A stretch of 64,000 nucleotides of DNA, taken from positions 1-64,000 of the forward strand of contig JAGTTS010000008.1 of the NCBI GenBank assembly GCA_018223375.1, in the 5' to 3' direction. How positions within the stretch are numbered: the stretch's first letter is position 1; each line of letters starts with the position of its first letter. The notes beneath the pieces were generated by a model, which searched no databases, had not been told where the DNA came from, and saw only the letters and a program-made list of their open reading frames with translations. Origin of the DNA: Clostridiaceae bacterium Marseille-Q3526 (GTDB taxonomy: Bacteria; Bacillota; Clostridia; Lachnospirales; Lachnospiraceae). The translations under genes and the position numbers were made by a program. Shown here in pieces: positions 16,361-25,442 of the stretch.

Positions 16361-16395
16361 CGTCAGGGAACAGGAGCCGTCTCCTGGGCCTGACG
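16361..16395 (+). promoter_or_regulatory. Strong leader hairpin before the response regulator gene
   Basis: CGTCAGG (16361-16367) pairs with CCTGACG (16389-16395), and inside it CAGGAG pairs with CTCCTG around CCGT. GGGAGG and a six-T run follow just before the ATG at 16418. It may be a ppk terminator or a leader control element for the two-component genes; sequence alone does not decide. Confidence 0.5.
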
Positions 16396-16417
16396 CCGCC
16401 ATAAGGGAGGTTTTTTC

Positions 16418-17122
16418 ATGTCAGAAATTAATATATTAGTGGTCGACGATGAGAAGGAGATTGCCGAGCTGGTGGAGATTTATCTGGTCAGCGACGGTTA
16501 CCGGGTATTTAAGGCGGAGAACGCCAGAGAGGGCCTGGAGATTCTGGAAAAAGAAAATATCCATCTGGTGCTGTTGGACATTATGATGCCGGGCATGAAC
16601 GGCCTTGAAATGTGCCGCAAGATCCGGGAGACCAACAATATCCCCATCATCATGCTGAGCGCAAAATCAACGGATCTGGATAAGATTCTGGGACTTGGAA
16701 CGGGAGCGGACGACTATGTGGTGAAGCCGTTTAACCCGCTGGAGCTGACGGCCCGCGTGAAATCCCAGCTGCGCCGCTACACCCAGCTGAATCCCCAGAG
16801 CAGCGTAATCCAGGCCGCGAAGAACGAGATTTCGATTAAGGGGCTGGTGATCAACAAGGACAATCACAAGGTGACGGTCTACGACGAGGAGATTAAGCTG
16901 ACTCCCATTGAATTCGATATTCTCTACCTGCTGGCGTCCAATCCGGGCCGCGTCTTCAGCACAGACGAGATTTTCGAGAAGGTATGGAATGAAAAGGTCT
17001 ATGAGGCCAACAATACTGTTATGGTACATATCCGGCGTCTGAGAGGAAAGATGAAGGAGGACACCAGACAGAACAAGATTATCACTACCGTATGGGGGGT
17101 AGGCTACAAAATTGAAAAATAG
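16418..17122 (+). CDS. OmpR-family response regulator
   Basis: A two-component transcription factor of 234 residues. The receiver domain has the acidic pair V-V-D-D-E-K-E, phospho-Asp in L-L-D-I-M-M-P-G (about residue 54), and the Lys of V-K-P-F-N-P (about 104). The C-terminal winged helix has L-T-P-I-E-F-D-I-L and V-H-I-R-R-L-R-G-K-M, as in VanR-like regulators. GGGAGG precedes the ATG. It overlaps the kinase gene by 11 bases. The membrane protein and ABC exporter genes that follow are likely in the same locus, so envelope stress or an antimicrobial compound is a plausible, unproven signal. Confidence 0.93.
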   Translation: MSEINILVVDDEKEIAELVEIYLVSDGYRVFKAENAREGLEILEKENIHLVLLDIMMPGMNGLEMCRKIRETNNIPIIMLSAKSTDLDKILGLGTGADDYVVKPFNPLELTARVKSQLRRYTQLNPQSSVIQAAKNEISIKGLVINKDNHKVTVYDEEIKLTPIEFDILYLLASNPGRVFSTDEIFEKVWNEKVYEANNTVMVHIRRLRGKMKEDTRQNKIITTVWGVGYKIEK

Positions 17123-18248
17123 CGATATGAGCAGGCGTTTTCGGACGCGCACAGTGACGAATATCTTTTACGCCACCCTTCTCACCTGCCTGATTGAGAT
17201 TTTTCTCATCGCCAATGTGAGCATGGTGGAAGAATATTTAAGAAAAATAGAATCAGAATCTTTTCTGCTGGATTTTTTAGAGCTGAGTCCCATTATGGTG
17301 CTGATCTACGTGCTTATCGGAATCGGCATCTTTTCCGTTATCTTCCTGAGGCTGCAGGAGCGCCATCTGCGGTATCTGGCCAGGATCTCTGCGGCCATGC
17401 AGGACATTTCCGAGGGAGATCTGAACACGGTTGTGGAGGTGAAGGGAGATAATGAGTTCAGCGCCATGGCTGTGAACCTGAACCGGATGGTGGAGGACAT
17501 CAGACGGCTGATGGATAAGGAGAGGGAGTCGGAGCGGACGAAAAACGAGCTGATCACCAACGTGGCCCACGATCTGAGAACGCCTCTCACCTCCATTATT
17601 GGATATCTGGAGCTGCTCTCCGGCAAGGTGGAGCTTCCAAGGGAGATGGAGAAGAAGTATATTGATATCGCCTACGCCAAGTCACGGCGTCTGGAAAAGC
17701 TGATAGAGGATCTCTTCGGATTTACGAAGCTGAATTACGGAAAGCTTTCCATGAACGTGGGAAAGGTGGACATTGTGAAGCTTCTGGAACAGCTTCTGGA
17801 GGAATTTTATCCAAACTTTGCAGAGAAAAATCTCTCCTATGAGCTCCACAGCAATCTGCCGTCAAAAGTGATTGACGCAGACGGAAACCTGCTGGCCCGC
17901 CTGTTTGACAACCTGATTAACAACGCCATCAAGTACGGGGCAGACGGAAAACGGGTGCTGGTGCAGATTCAGGCGGAGGAGGAAATAGTCACAGTCTCTG
18001 TAACCAACTACGGATATGTGATTCCGGAGAATGAGCTGCCTCTGATTTTCAATAAATTTTACCGGGTAGAGCAGTCCCGCTCCACCCACACGGGAGGCAC
18101 CGGTCTGGGGCTTGCTATCGCGAAAAGCGTGGCTGAGATGCACGGCGGCAGTATCCAGGTAAAAAGCGATCTGGACGGAACCGTGTTTACCGTGAAGTTG
18201 AAGACGCATTTTGACATTAACAGGGAACAGTTCGAGGTGGCCGAGTAG
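17112..18248 (+). CDS. Sensor histidine kinase
   Basis: The membrane partner of the regulator before it. Two membrane helices (about residues 15-37 and 58-80) frame a very short outside loop of about 20 residues, then HAMP (about 82-135), HisKA with N-V-A-H-D-L-R-T-P-L-T (phospho-His at about 153), and a HATPase domain (N-L-I-N-N-A-I-K-Y, T-G-G-T-G-L-G-L-A). The short loop suggests it senses something in or near the membrane, as in intramembrane-sensing VanS/BceS-like kinases. TTG 17112 is chosen because GGGGGTAGG lies at 17095-17103; ATG 17127 has no site. Confidence 0.92.
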   Translation: MKNSDMSRRFRTRTVTNIFYATLLTCLIEIFLIANVSMVEEYLRKIESESFLLDFLELSPIMVLIYVLIGIGIFSVIFLRLQERHLRYLARISAAMQDISEGDLNTVVEVKGDNEFSAMAVNLNRMVEDIRRLMDKERESERTKNELITNVAHDLRTPLTSIIGYLELLSGKVELPREMEKKYIDIAYAKSRRLEKLIEDLFGFTKLNYGKLSMNVGKVDIVKLLEQLLEEFYPNFAEKNLSYELHSNLPSKVIDADGNLLARLFDNLINNAIKYGADGKRVLVQIQAEEEIVTVSVTNYGYVIPENELPLIFNKFYRVEQSRSTHTGGTGLGLAIAKSVAEMHGGSIQVKSDLDGTVFTVKLKTHFDINREQFEVAE

Positions 18249-18321
18249 GCCGGATGGCAGAGAAAGGAAGCACAGCGCCGGGGTGGGAAGGCTCCGGCGC
18301 CTGGGAAAGGAACGATGACAG

Positions 18322-20865
18322 ATGATGAGGGAGGAGAAACGAGACGGTTTTTTGGGAAAAAGAGCAGGAGGAAAGGCGCTTCCGGCTCTTTTTCTGATTT
18401 TGTGTCTTCTGACAGCTGTCCTCTGGCAGACGCCCTTTGCGTCTCTGGCAAAGGCTCAGTCCTCAGACGTGAAAGAGGAGCAGGATTCAGAGGAGGGAGC
18501 AGGAGACAGGCTGAAACGCCAGGTGGCCATGGAGGCCGACTATGGGTTTGGAAAGAAGGCCAAGGCAGGCAGGTATCTGCCTATCCAGGTCACTTATAAA
18601 AATCAGGAGAGGCAGGCCTTTTCAGGAACACTTAAAATTCTGACCATGGAATCCAGCAAGGAGGTCTACCAGTATGAGTATCCGGTGGATCTGGGAGCCG
18701 GAGAAGAGACAGAAAAGGAATACTATATTCCTCTGGGCGTTGGAAATGATCAGATGTTTTTAACTCTGACAGATCAAGACGGCAATGAAATCATAAAAAA
18801 AAGGCTGAAGCTGGATATTCCGTCAGAGGCGGCGCTCCTGTTTATCGGCGTTCTCAGCGATCACCCGGACAGCCTCTCCTATCTGGATGGCTGTGGTTTA
18901 AGCTACGGGACGCTGCGGACCAGCGTAGTTCCCCTAAGCGGCGGTGAAGTGCCGGAAAATCAGCTGGGACTTGACCAGTTTGACCTGATTGCAGTCAATG
19001 ATTTCGACTGGAACAGCCTGACGCACGGGCAGGAGAAAGCGCTTCTGTCCTGGGTGAGGGAGGGGGGAACTCTGCTTTTTGGAACAGGAGAGCAGTTAGA
19101 GCGCACCCTGGGGCGGCTGAAAAAGGACCTGATTGGCGAAACGCCCGTCTCAAACCTGGCCAGAACTGTAGATTTGATGAAGCTTCTGGGAGAAAACGGA
19201 GGGGAGGCGCTTTCAGCGGAGCTGTTCTGCTCTGACTTTTCTATTAAGGGAGGCCGCAAGGCTCTCTTTCAGGAGGGAACGGCTCTTCTGACACGAAAAA
19301 CAGAACAGCAGGGCCAGATGGTTCTGGCCGGCTTTGACCTGGCGGACGTGTCCGGCCAGTTTCTTCAAAAGCCGTCGCTGGCGGAGAAATTTCTGACGGA
19401 GGTGATGGGGGAGAATACGGTTCAGTATCTGGCCCAGGATCAGTATTACGGCCTGTCCAGCCTTTACTATTCCATTCAGGCGCTGATCAATACGGGAAAT
19501 GTGGATCGTCTGCCCAATTTAGGGCTGTATACGGCTGTCATTCTGCTTTATATTATTCTTATTGGTCCAGGCGCATATCTGTATCTGAAGCGGAAGTCCC
19601 TTCAGAATTATTATATGCTCAGCGTGGCGGTTCTGGCAGTGGGATTTACGGGGATTATTTATGCGGCCGGAGCTAAGACCAGATTTGCAGCGCCCTTTTT
19701 CACCTATGTGACGGTGGAAAATTATGGGAAAGAGGAGCTGGAGAGCGAGACCTACGTCAATGTGAGAAGCCCTTATAACACTCCATATACGGTGGAGCTG
19801 AATCCGGATTACCTGGTTCGCCCCATTACAAAGAATTACTATTATGAATCGAATCATCCAGTCACGTTTACCGGAAATGAAAAATTTGAGACGGCTGTTC
19901 GAATCGAACCGTCGCAGACCAGGATAAAGGTGCGGGACGCAGCGGCCTTTGAACCAAAGCTGTTCAGCCTGAAGCGGGAGGAGAGGTCAGACAGACCCGC
20001 GCCGTCGGGAACGATTCGCTTTTTCGACGGTCAGGTGACGGGAACGGTTGTGAACCATTCGGAGGAGACGTTAAAGAACGCGGTTCTGCTCCTCTATGGA
20101 AAAGCAGTGTTTCTGGGTGAGATGAAGCCGGGGGAGGAGAAGATCCTGGACGGCCTGCCCCAGCTTTCCTATCCTTCCGCCTATAAGACTGCTGTGGCCC
20201 AGATGGTTCCCGGAACGGATCAGTATACGAAAACAGATATTTCAGATAAAAACTATATGGAAGCCCAGAGCCAGACGAAGCTGTTGTCCTTCTATATGGA
20301 ATCCCGCATGGCGGAGTATTTTCCGGAAGCCCGCCTGATTGCCTTCAGCTCCGGGGAGGAGGAGACAGATTTCCTGGCTGACAGGTACTATGTGACAGGA
20401 GGTCTCACCCTTATGACCTCCGAGCTTCCGGTGGAGCAGGGAAAGGACGGCATGGTTTACCGGTGCGTGCTGGAACAGCTGCCGACCGTCCTGTCAGGCG
20501 TGTATGATTATCAGGGGAATTCGCTGTATACAGGAGAACCCTCCGAGCCGCTGGTATTGGAGTATCATCTGGGAAATGATCTGGAGATTGAGCGGCTTAC
20601 CTTTGACTGGCTGTCTCCGGAGTTTATTGACAATCCAAAGTATCCGTACCTGGAGCAGTTTGACGGCTCGATCTACTTCTATAACTACAGTACGGGAAAG
20701 CATGATCGGATGGATTTGAGCAAGAAGGAGTACAGCAGAGAGGCGCTGAACCCCTATCTGTCTCCCAGCAATACGCTGACAGTGAAATATGCCGGGGAGC
20801 CGGGAGAGGACGATATCTGGAATATGATTCTTCCAGTGCCTTATGTGACAGGGAGGGAAAAATAA
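18322..20865 (+). CDS. Large membrane protein linked to an ABC-2 exporter
   Basis: 847 residues: a signal-like helix (about 16-45), an extracellular N-part with a beta-sandwich-like region and a GATase1-like fold (D-L-I-A-V-N-D-F-D-W, W-V-R-E-G-G-T-L-L-F-G-T-G, about 190-260), two membrane helices (about 395-415 and 432-455), and a second large outer domain. I do not recognise a named family. The stop overlaps the ABC ATPase start (TAATG at 20863-20867). Such proteins with ABC-2 genes often act as partner subunits of exporters; that role is inferred. Confidence 0.7.
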   Translation: MMREEKRDGFLGKRAGGKALPALFLILCLLTAVLWQTPFASLAKAQSSDVKEEQDSEEGAGDRLKRQVAMEADYGFGKKAKAGRYLPIQVTYKNQERQAFSGTLKILTMESSKEVYQYEYPVDLGAGEETEKEYYIPLGVGNDQMFLTLTDQDGNEIIKKRLKLDIPSEAALLFIGVLSDHPDSLSYLDGCGLSYGTLRTSVVPLSGGEVPENQLGLDQFDLIAVNDFDWNSLTHGQEKALLSWVREGGTLLFGTGEQLERTLGRLKKDLIGETPVSNLARTVDLMKLLGENGGEALSAELFCSDFSIKGGRKALFQEGTALLTRKTEQQGQMVLAGFDLADVSGQFLQKPSLAEKFLTEVMGENTVQYLAQDQYYGLSSLYYSIQALINTGNVDRLPNLGLYTAVILLYIILIGPGAYLYLKRKSLQNYYMLSVAVLAVGFTGIIYAAGAKTRFAAPFFTYVTVENYGKEELESETYVNVRSPYNTPYTVELNPDYLVRPITKNYYYESNHPVTFTGNEKFETAVRIEPSQTRIKVRDAAAFEPKLFSLKREERSDRPAPSGTIRFFDGQVTGTVVNHSEETLKNAVLLLYGKAVFLGEMKPGEEKILDGLPQLSYPSAYKTAVAQMVPGTDQYTKTDISDKNYMEAQSQTKLLSFYMESRMAEYFPEARLIAFSSGEEETDFLADRYYVTGGLTLMTSELPVEQGKDGMVYRCVLEQLPTVLSGVYDYQGNSLYTGEPSEPLVLEYHLGNDLEIERLTFDWLSPEFIDNPKYPYLEQFDGSIYFYNYSTGKHDRMDLSKKEYSREALNPYLSPSNTLTVKYAGEPGEDDIWNMILPVPYVTGREK

Positions 20866-21827
20866 TGCTGGAAATCAGGGATTTAAGAAAAAAATACGGC
20901 AATTTTCAGGCTCTGGACGGGCTCAGCATGACAATTGAAAAAGGAGAGCTGTTTGGCTTCGTAGGCCCGAACGGAGCCGGGAAGACCACCACCATCAAGA
21001 TTATCACAGGTCTTCTGCAGCCTGACAGCGGCAGCATTGTCATCGACGGCATGGACGGAATCAGGGACAGAAGACATCTGAAGCAGAAGATGGGTTATGT
21101 GCCGGACTCCTTCGGCGTGTACGATAACCTGAAGGTGTCAGAGTACATGGAGTTTTTCGCATCCTGTTACGGTATCGAGGGCCTGGAATCCAGAAAGCGC
21201 TGCGGACTTCTTCTGGAACAGATGAAGCTGGAGGATAAGGCGGATTTCTTTGTAGACGGCCTTTCCAGAGGCATGAAGCAGAGACTCTGCCTGGCCAGGG
21301 CGCTGATTCACGATCCGGAGCTGATTGTGTTAGACGAGCCGGCGTCCGGTCTGGATCCCAGAACAAGGCTGGAATTTACCAGCATTTTAAAGGAACTCAG
21401 GGAACAGGGAAAGACGCTTCTCGTCAGCTCCCATATCCTGTCGGAGCTGTCGGAAATGTGTACCAGTATTGGAATCATCGAGCAGGGAAGGATGGCTCTG
21501 TCCGGCAGCATGGAGCAGATCCTGGAGCGTGTCAATTCTTCCAACCCACTTCTGATTACGATATTTAAAGGAAGAGAAAAGGCCATGTCCATTCTCCGCA
21601 GCCACCCCTGCGTGCAGACAATTTCTGTTAAGGGGGAGGAGATTAAGGTGGGCTTTAATGGAGATAAGAAGGATGAGGCGCTGCTTTTGCAGCAGATGGT
21701 GGACGCAGAGGTGATGGTGAACGGATTTATGCGGGAGAAGGGAAGCCTGGAGACAATATTTATGCAGATTACAGATCACATGGGAGAAAAGGCGGTGCTG
21801 GTACATGAAGATGAATCCGGTTTATAA
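20865..21827 (+). CDS. ABC-2 type exporter ATPase
   Basis: Powers an exporter from the cytoplasm. It has Walker A G-P-N-G-A-G-K-T-T, signature L-S-R-G-M-K-Q-R, Walker B L-I-V-L-D-E-P-A-S-G-L-D-P and the switch His in S-S-H-I-L. 320 residues with a C-terminal extension of about 90 residues after the ATPase core, typical of DrrA/CcmA-like subunits. It overlaps the genes on both sides (1 base before, 23 bases after). Substrate is unknown. Confidence 0.93.
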   Translation: MLEIRDLRKKYGNFQALDGLSMTIEKGELFGFVGPNGAGKTTTIKIITGLLQPDSGSIVIDGMDGIRDRRHLKQKMGYVPDSFGVYDNLKVSEYMEFFASCYGIEGLESRKRCGLLLEQMKLEDKADFFVDGLSRGMKQRLCLARALIHDPELIVLDEPASGLDPRTRLEFTSILKELREQGKTLLVSSHILSELSEMCTSIGIIEQGRMALSGSMEQILERVNSSNPLLITIFKGREKAMSILRSHPCVQTISVKGEEIKVGFNGDKKDEALLLQQMVDAEVMVNGFMREKGSLETIFMQITDHMGEKAVLVHEDESGL

Positions 21828-22743
21828 AAGAGAATTGAAGGTAGGGAGCAGAAGTATCCGCATGGCGGTGATTCTGCTGGCGTTTAATGGTATTTTGAGC
21901 GCCGTGGCCCTCTTCAATATGTACTCTGCAGTGGAACAGGTAAAAATGACAGCGGAGATCCAGTATTCCAGATTTCTGCAGCTCTATGTATTTGTGGCAT
22001 CCCTGGAATTTATTATGCTGATGTTTATCATGCCGGCCCTGACCTCCAACAGCATCAGCGGAGAGAGGGAGAGGCAGACGCTGGATCTGATGCTCACCAC
22101 CACCATGAAGCCGGGGGAGATTGTCCTGGGCAAGCTGGCAGCGGCTTTTACCACCATGCTTCTGCTGGTGCTGTCCAGCTTTCCCGTACTCTCCCTGGTG
22201 TTTGTATACGGCGGCATCACGGTGACGGATATGGCCCAGCTGATGCTCTGCTATGTGACGGTAGCGCTGCTTTCCGGAGCGGTCGGCGTATTTTTTTCAT
22301 CCATGTTTAAGCGCTCGACTCTGGCAAATGTCTGCGCTTATGTGACCATTATTTTTCTGGTAGCAGGAACCTACGGCGCCAATATATTTGCCTACCAGAT
22401 GTCGCAGAATGAGATCAGCAGCTATATGGATGCAGTCGACAATATAGCAAAGCAGGCCAGTTCCGGCGGAAGCATTTACATGCTGCTGTTTAATCCGGCG
22501 GTGACGTTTTACGCTATGATTAACCAGCAGGCCGGGGACAGCGACGTGGCCGGAACCCTGGAGAGGATGTTTGGGGCTCACCCTCAGAACTTTGTCCTGG
22601 AACACTGGACGGAGATCAGCATTGCAGTTCAGATTCTGGCCGCCGTGCTTCTGATTGCGGCGGCTGTGGCCGCGGTAACTCCCGTCTGGGAGAGGGGCAG
22701 AGAGCGCAGGAGAGGAAAAGATAAAAACAGCCGGCCCATATAG
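21805..22743 (+). CDS. ABC-2 type permease
   Basis: The membrane part of the exporter: 312 residues, six predicted membrane helices (about 18-38, 60-85, 108-135, 140-165, 170-195, 270-295). The N-terminal N-P-V-Y-K-R-E-L-K is typical for ABC-2 permeases, as is S-I-S-G-E-R-E-R-Q-T-L-D-L-M-L-T-T after helix 2. ATG 21805 lies inside the ATPase gene. It likely forms one complex with that ATPase and the large membrane protein. Confidence 0.88.
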   Translation: MKMNPVYKRELKVGSRSIRMAVILLAFNGILSAVALFNMYSAVEQVKMTAEIQYSRFLQLYVFVASLEFIMLMFIMPALTSNSISGERERQTLDLMLTTTMKPGEIVLGKLAAAFTTMLLLVLSSFPVLSLVFVYGGITVTDMAQLMLCYVTVALLSGAVGVFFSSMFKRSTLANVCAYVTIIFLVAGTYGANIFAYQMSQNEISSYMDAVDNIAKQASSGGSIYMLLFNPAVTFYAMINQQAGDSDVAGTLERMFGAHPQNFVLEHWTEISIAVQILAAVLLIAAAVAAVTPVWERGRERRRGKDKNSRPI

Positions 22744-22809
22744 AAAGACAGACAGAAACAGACAGAATAACAGAAGGAACAATGATAAACAGACAGGAGA
22801 ATAAACAGT

Positions 22810-23643
22810 ATGCTTAGAATCGGATGCCACCTTTCTTCCTCCAAGGGATACCTTGCCATGGGGAAGGAAGCGGAAAAAATAGACGGAGGAACCTTTCAGT
22901 TTTTCACGAGAAATCCAAGAGGAGGCAAAGCCAAGGAGATCGATCCGGAGGATGTGAAGGCATTTTTAGACTTTGCGGGACAGAAGGACATTGCGCCGAT
23001 TCTGGCCCATGCGCCCTACACCTTAAACGGCTGCTCTGCAGACGAGGGAATCCGCGCCTTTGCCGTCAATACCATGGCGGACGATTTAAAGCGGATGGAA
23101 TTTACGCCGGGAAATCTCTACAATTTCCATCCTGGCAGCCATGTAAAACAGGGAGTGGAAGCTGGCATTGCGTATATATCTGATATGCTGAATCAGATTT
23201 TAAGGCCGGAACAGACCACCACAGTGCTCCTTGAGACCATGGCGGGCAAGGGAAGCGAGGTGGGCAGGAATTTTGCAGAGCTTCGGGAGATTCTGGACCG
23301 GGTGCATCTGAATGAAAAGATGGGCGTCTGCCTGGATACCTGCCATGTGTGGGACGCAGGGTACGATATTGCGGAACATCTGGATCAGGTACTTGATGAG
23401 TTTGACCGGACGATAGGCCTTTCACGCCTGAAAGCCATCCATTTAAACGACAGCCAGAATCCTCTGGGCGCTCATAAGGACCGCCACGCCAGAATCGGCG
23501 AAGGCTGCATTGGGCTGGAGGCGCTGGTAAGAGTTATCAATCACCCGGCTCTCAGAACCCTGCCCTTTTACCTTGAGACTCCCAACGATCTGGACGGCTA
23601 TGCCAGGGAAATTGCGCTTCTGAAGTCAAGGTATATAGAGTAG
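22810..23643 (+). CDS. nfo: Deoxyribonuclease IV (AP endonuclease)
   Basis: Cuts DNA at abasic sites in base-excision repair. The TIM-barrel protein (277 residues) keeps the three-zinc site: [32 protein letters not shown], and H-A-R-I-G-E-G. ATG 22810 follows ACAGGAG. It begins 66 bases after the ABC permease gene and ends at a terminator. Confidence 0.96.
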   Translation: MLRIGCHLSSSKGYLAMGKEAEKIDGGTFQFFTRNPRGGKAKEIDPEDVKAFLDFAGQKDIAPILAHAPYTLNGCSADEGIRAFAVNTMADDLKRMEFTPGNLYNFHPGSHVKQGVEAGIAYISDMLNQILRPEQTTTVLLETMAGKGSEVGRNFAELREILDRVHLNEKMGVCLDTCHVWDAGYDIAEHLDQVLDEFDRTIGLSRLKAIHLNDSQNPLGAHKDRHARIGEGCIGLEALVRVINHPALRTLPFYLETPNDLDGYAREIALLKSRYIE

Positions 23644-23658
23644 AAACGCATTTTTATT

Positions 23659-23686
23659 CAGCCCGCTGAACGGCGGGCTGGTTTAT
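23659..23686 (+). terminator. Terminator after nfo
   Basis: CAGCCCGC (23659-23666) pairs with GCGGGCTG (23673-23680) around TGAACG, then GTTTATT. The stem is strong but the T-run is weak. Confidence 0.7.
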
Positions 23687-23852
23687 TCTGCAATATTCTA
23701 TCAATATGTTTAATTTATAAGTATTTCCCATCTTTTCCTATTATTAAAAATAATGAATGAAATCCCGCTCCTTTGTATACTGGGCAGGAAAAATACGGTA
23801 TACTGTTGTGGTTGTCCTGAGGAAAGGAATCACAAAAAGGAGATTGGGAACA

Positions 23853-25250
23853 ATGAGTGAGAAAGAGACAAAGGGAGCGGAGTACGATTTTTATGGAAAG
23901 CTTCCGCTCTGCAAGGCCATCCCGCTGGGACTTCAGCATGTACTGGCCATGTTCGTGGGAAATTTAACCCCGCTTTTAATTATCACAGGCGCCTGCGGCC
24001 TTACGAATACGCAGGAATTTGCCAACCTTCAGGTGGATTTGCTGCAGAACGCCATGCTGGTAGCAGGAATTGTGACGCTGGTTCAGCTCTACGCTATCGG
24101 ACCGGTAGGCGGAAAGGTTCCGATTATCATGGGAACCAGTTCCGGCTTTATCGGAGTGTTCAACAGCGTGGTGGGAGTCATGGGCGGAGGAATCCTGTCC
24201 TATGGAGCGATTATGATGGCTTCCATTTTAGGAGGAATTTTCGAGGGGATTTTAGGCTTTTTCTTAAAGCCCCTGCGCCGGTTTTTCCCGGCTCTTGTGA
24301 CGGGAACCGTTGTGCTTTCCATCGGTCTGTCCCTCATTGCAGTGGGAGTCAATTCCTTCGGCGGAGGCGATAAGGCGGCGGATTTCGGAAGCGTGGAAAA
24401 TCTGCTTCTGGGAACGCTCGTGCTGGTAGTGATCGTCGCGTTAAAGCACGGAACAAAGGGAATGACAAGCTCTTCTTCCATTTTGATTGGAATTATTGTG
24501 GGCTATATTGTGGCAGCCATTATGGGTCTGGTGCTTCCGACCACCGGCGTGACGGCGGAGGGAGTGGAGTACACAAAGGCCTGGGTGTTAAACTGGGATA
24601 AGGTGGCGGAGGCCAGCTGGTTTTCCATGCCGAAACTGATGCCGGTAAAGCCTGTCTTTGACTGGAGAGCCGTGATTCCGGTTATGATCATGTTTGTCGT
24701 AACAGCTGTGGAGACAGTGGGCGACATTTCCGGAGTAACAGAAGGAGGCATGGGCCGGGAGGCCACGGACACAGAACTGTCAGGAGGTATTATCTGCGAC
24801 GGTATCGGTTCCAGCTTTGCCGCCCTGTTCGGAGTTCTTCCAAACACCTCCTTCAGCCAGAACGTGGGACTGGTGGCCATGACAAAGATTGTCAACCGCT
24901 TCGCCCTGGCTACGGGAGCTGTTTTCCTGATTTTATGCGGCCTGTTTCCCAAGCTGGCGGCGCTGATTTCCATTATGCCCCAGAGCGTTCTGGGAGGAGC
25001 GGCAGTTATGATGTTCTCCTCCATCGTTATGAGCGGAATCCAGCTGATCACTAAGAAGCCGCTGACCCCAAGAAGCATTACTATCGTATCTGTGGCCCTG
25101 GGACTGGGATACGGAATCGGAGCAAACAGCGGTATTCTCTCCCATCTGCCTCAGAGCGTACAGCTGATCTTCGGCGGATCCGGCATCGTGCCGGCCGCGC
25201 TGGTTGCGATTATTCTGAACGTGCTGCTTCCGGCAGAGAAGGAAGAATAG
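23853..25250 (+). CDS. NCS2-family xanthine/uracil permease
   Basis: A purine base or uracil importer of 465 residues with about 12-14 membrane segments. It carries the NAT signature Q-N-V-G-L-V-A-M-T-K and the upstream V-E-T-V-G-D-I-S-G-V with the substrate-binding Glu. The Q-N-x-G form with T-K favours xanthine or uric acid over uracil. ATG 23853 (AAAGGAGA before it) is chosen; an open frame upstream has no site. Terminators flank it on both sides, so it is a single-gene unit. No purine riboswitch was recognised upstream. Confidence 0.93.
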   Translation: MSEKETKGAEYDFYGKLPLCKAIPLGLQHVLAMFVGNLTPLLIITGACGLTNTQEFANLQVDLLQNAMLVAGIVTLVQLYAIGPVGGKVPIIMGTSSGFIGVFNSVVGVMGGGILSYGAIMMASILGGIFEGILGFFLKPLRRFFPALVTGTVVLSIGLSLIAVGVNSFGGGDKAADFGSVENLLLGTLVLVVIVALKHGTKGMTSSSSILIGIIVGYIVAAIMGLVLPTTGVTAEGVEYTKAWVLNWDKVAEASWFSMPKLMPVKPVFDWRAVIPVMIMFVVTAVETVGDISGVTEGGMGREATDTELSGGIICDGIGSSFAALFGVLPNTSFSQNVGLVAMTKIVNRFALATGAVFLILCGLFPKLAALISIMPQSVLGGAAVMMFSSIVMSGIQLITKKPLTPRSITIVSVALGLGYGIGANSGILSHLPQSVQLIFGGSGIVPAALVAIILNVLLPAEKEE

Positions 25251-25289
25251 GGAAAAGAGATTTAATTAATATCACAAGTGTTAAGAAAA

Positions 25290-25335
25290 AAGAGACGCTT
25301 TCCAGATGCTTAAGGCGCTGGAGAGCGTCTTTTTT
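25290..25335 (+). terminator. Terminator after the purine permease gene
   Basis: AGACGCTTTCCAG and CTGGAGAGCGTCT form a stem that ends in a six-T run (25330-25335). Confidence 0.85.
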
Positions 25336-25364
25336 GCGTCTTCACAAAATTTATATTGTCATTA

Positions 25365-25401
25365 TTTGGATAATATACTGTTAGACATTGTGTTATCCGA
25401 A
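25365..25401. promoter_or_regulatory. Inverted repeat, possible operator of the TctCBA unit
   Basis: TTTGGATAA (25365-25373) and TTATCCGAA (25393-25401) are inverted copies matching at 8 of 9 bases, 19 bases apart, around a TATACT. The site lies 40 bases before the HD protein gene. Confidence 0.4.
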
Positions 25402-25442
25402 TGTTAATATGGTTTTAGATAAAAAGTGGGGAGGAAAGCAGT

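Noticed and set aside
23690..23852. Purine riboswitch before the NCS2 permease gene
   Set aside because: No conserved purine aptamer core or paired loops could be found in this stretch.
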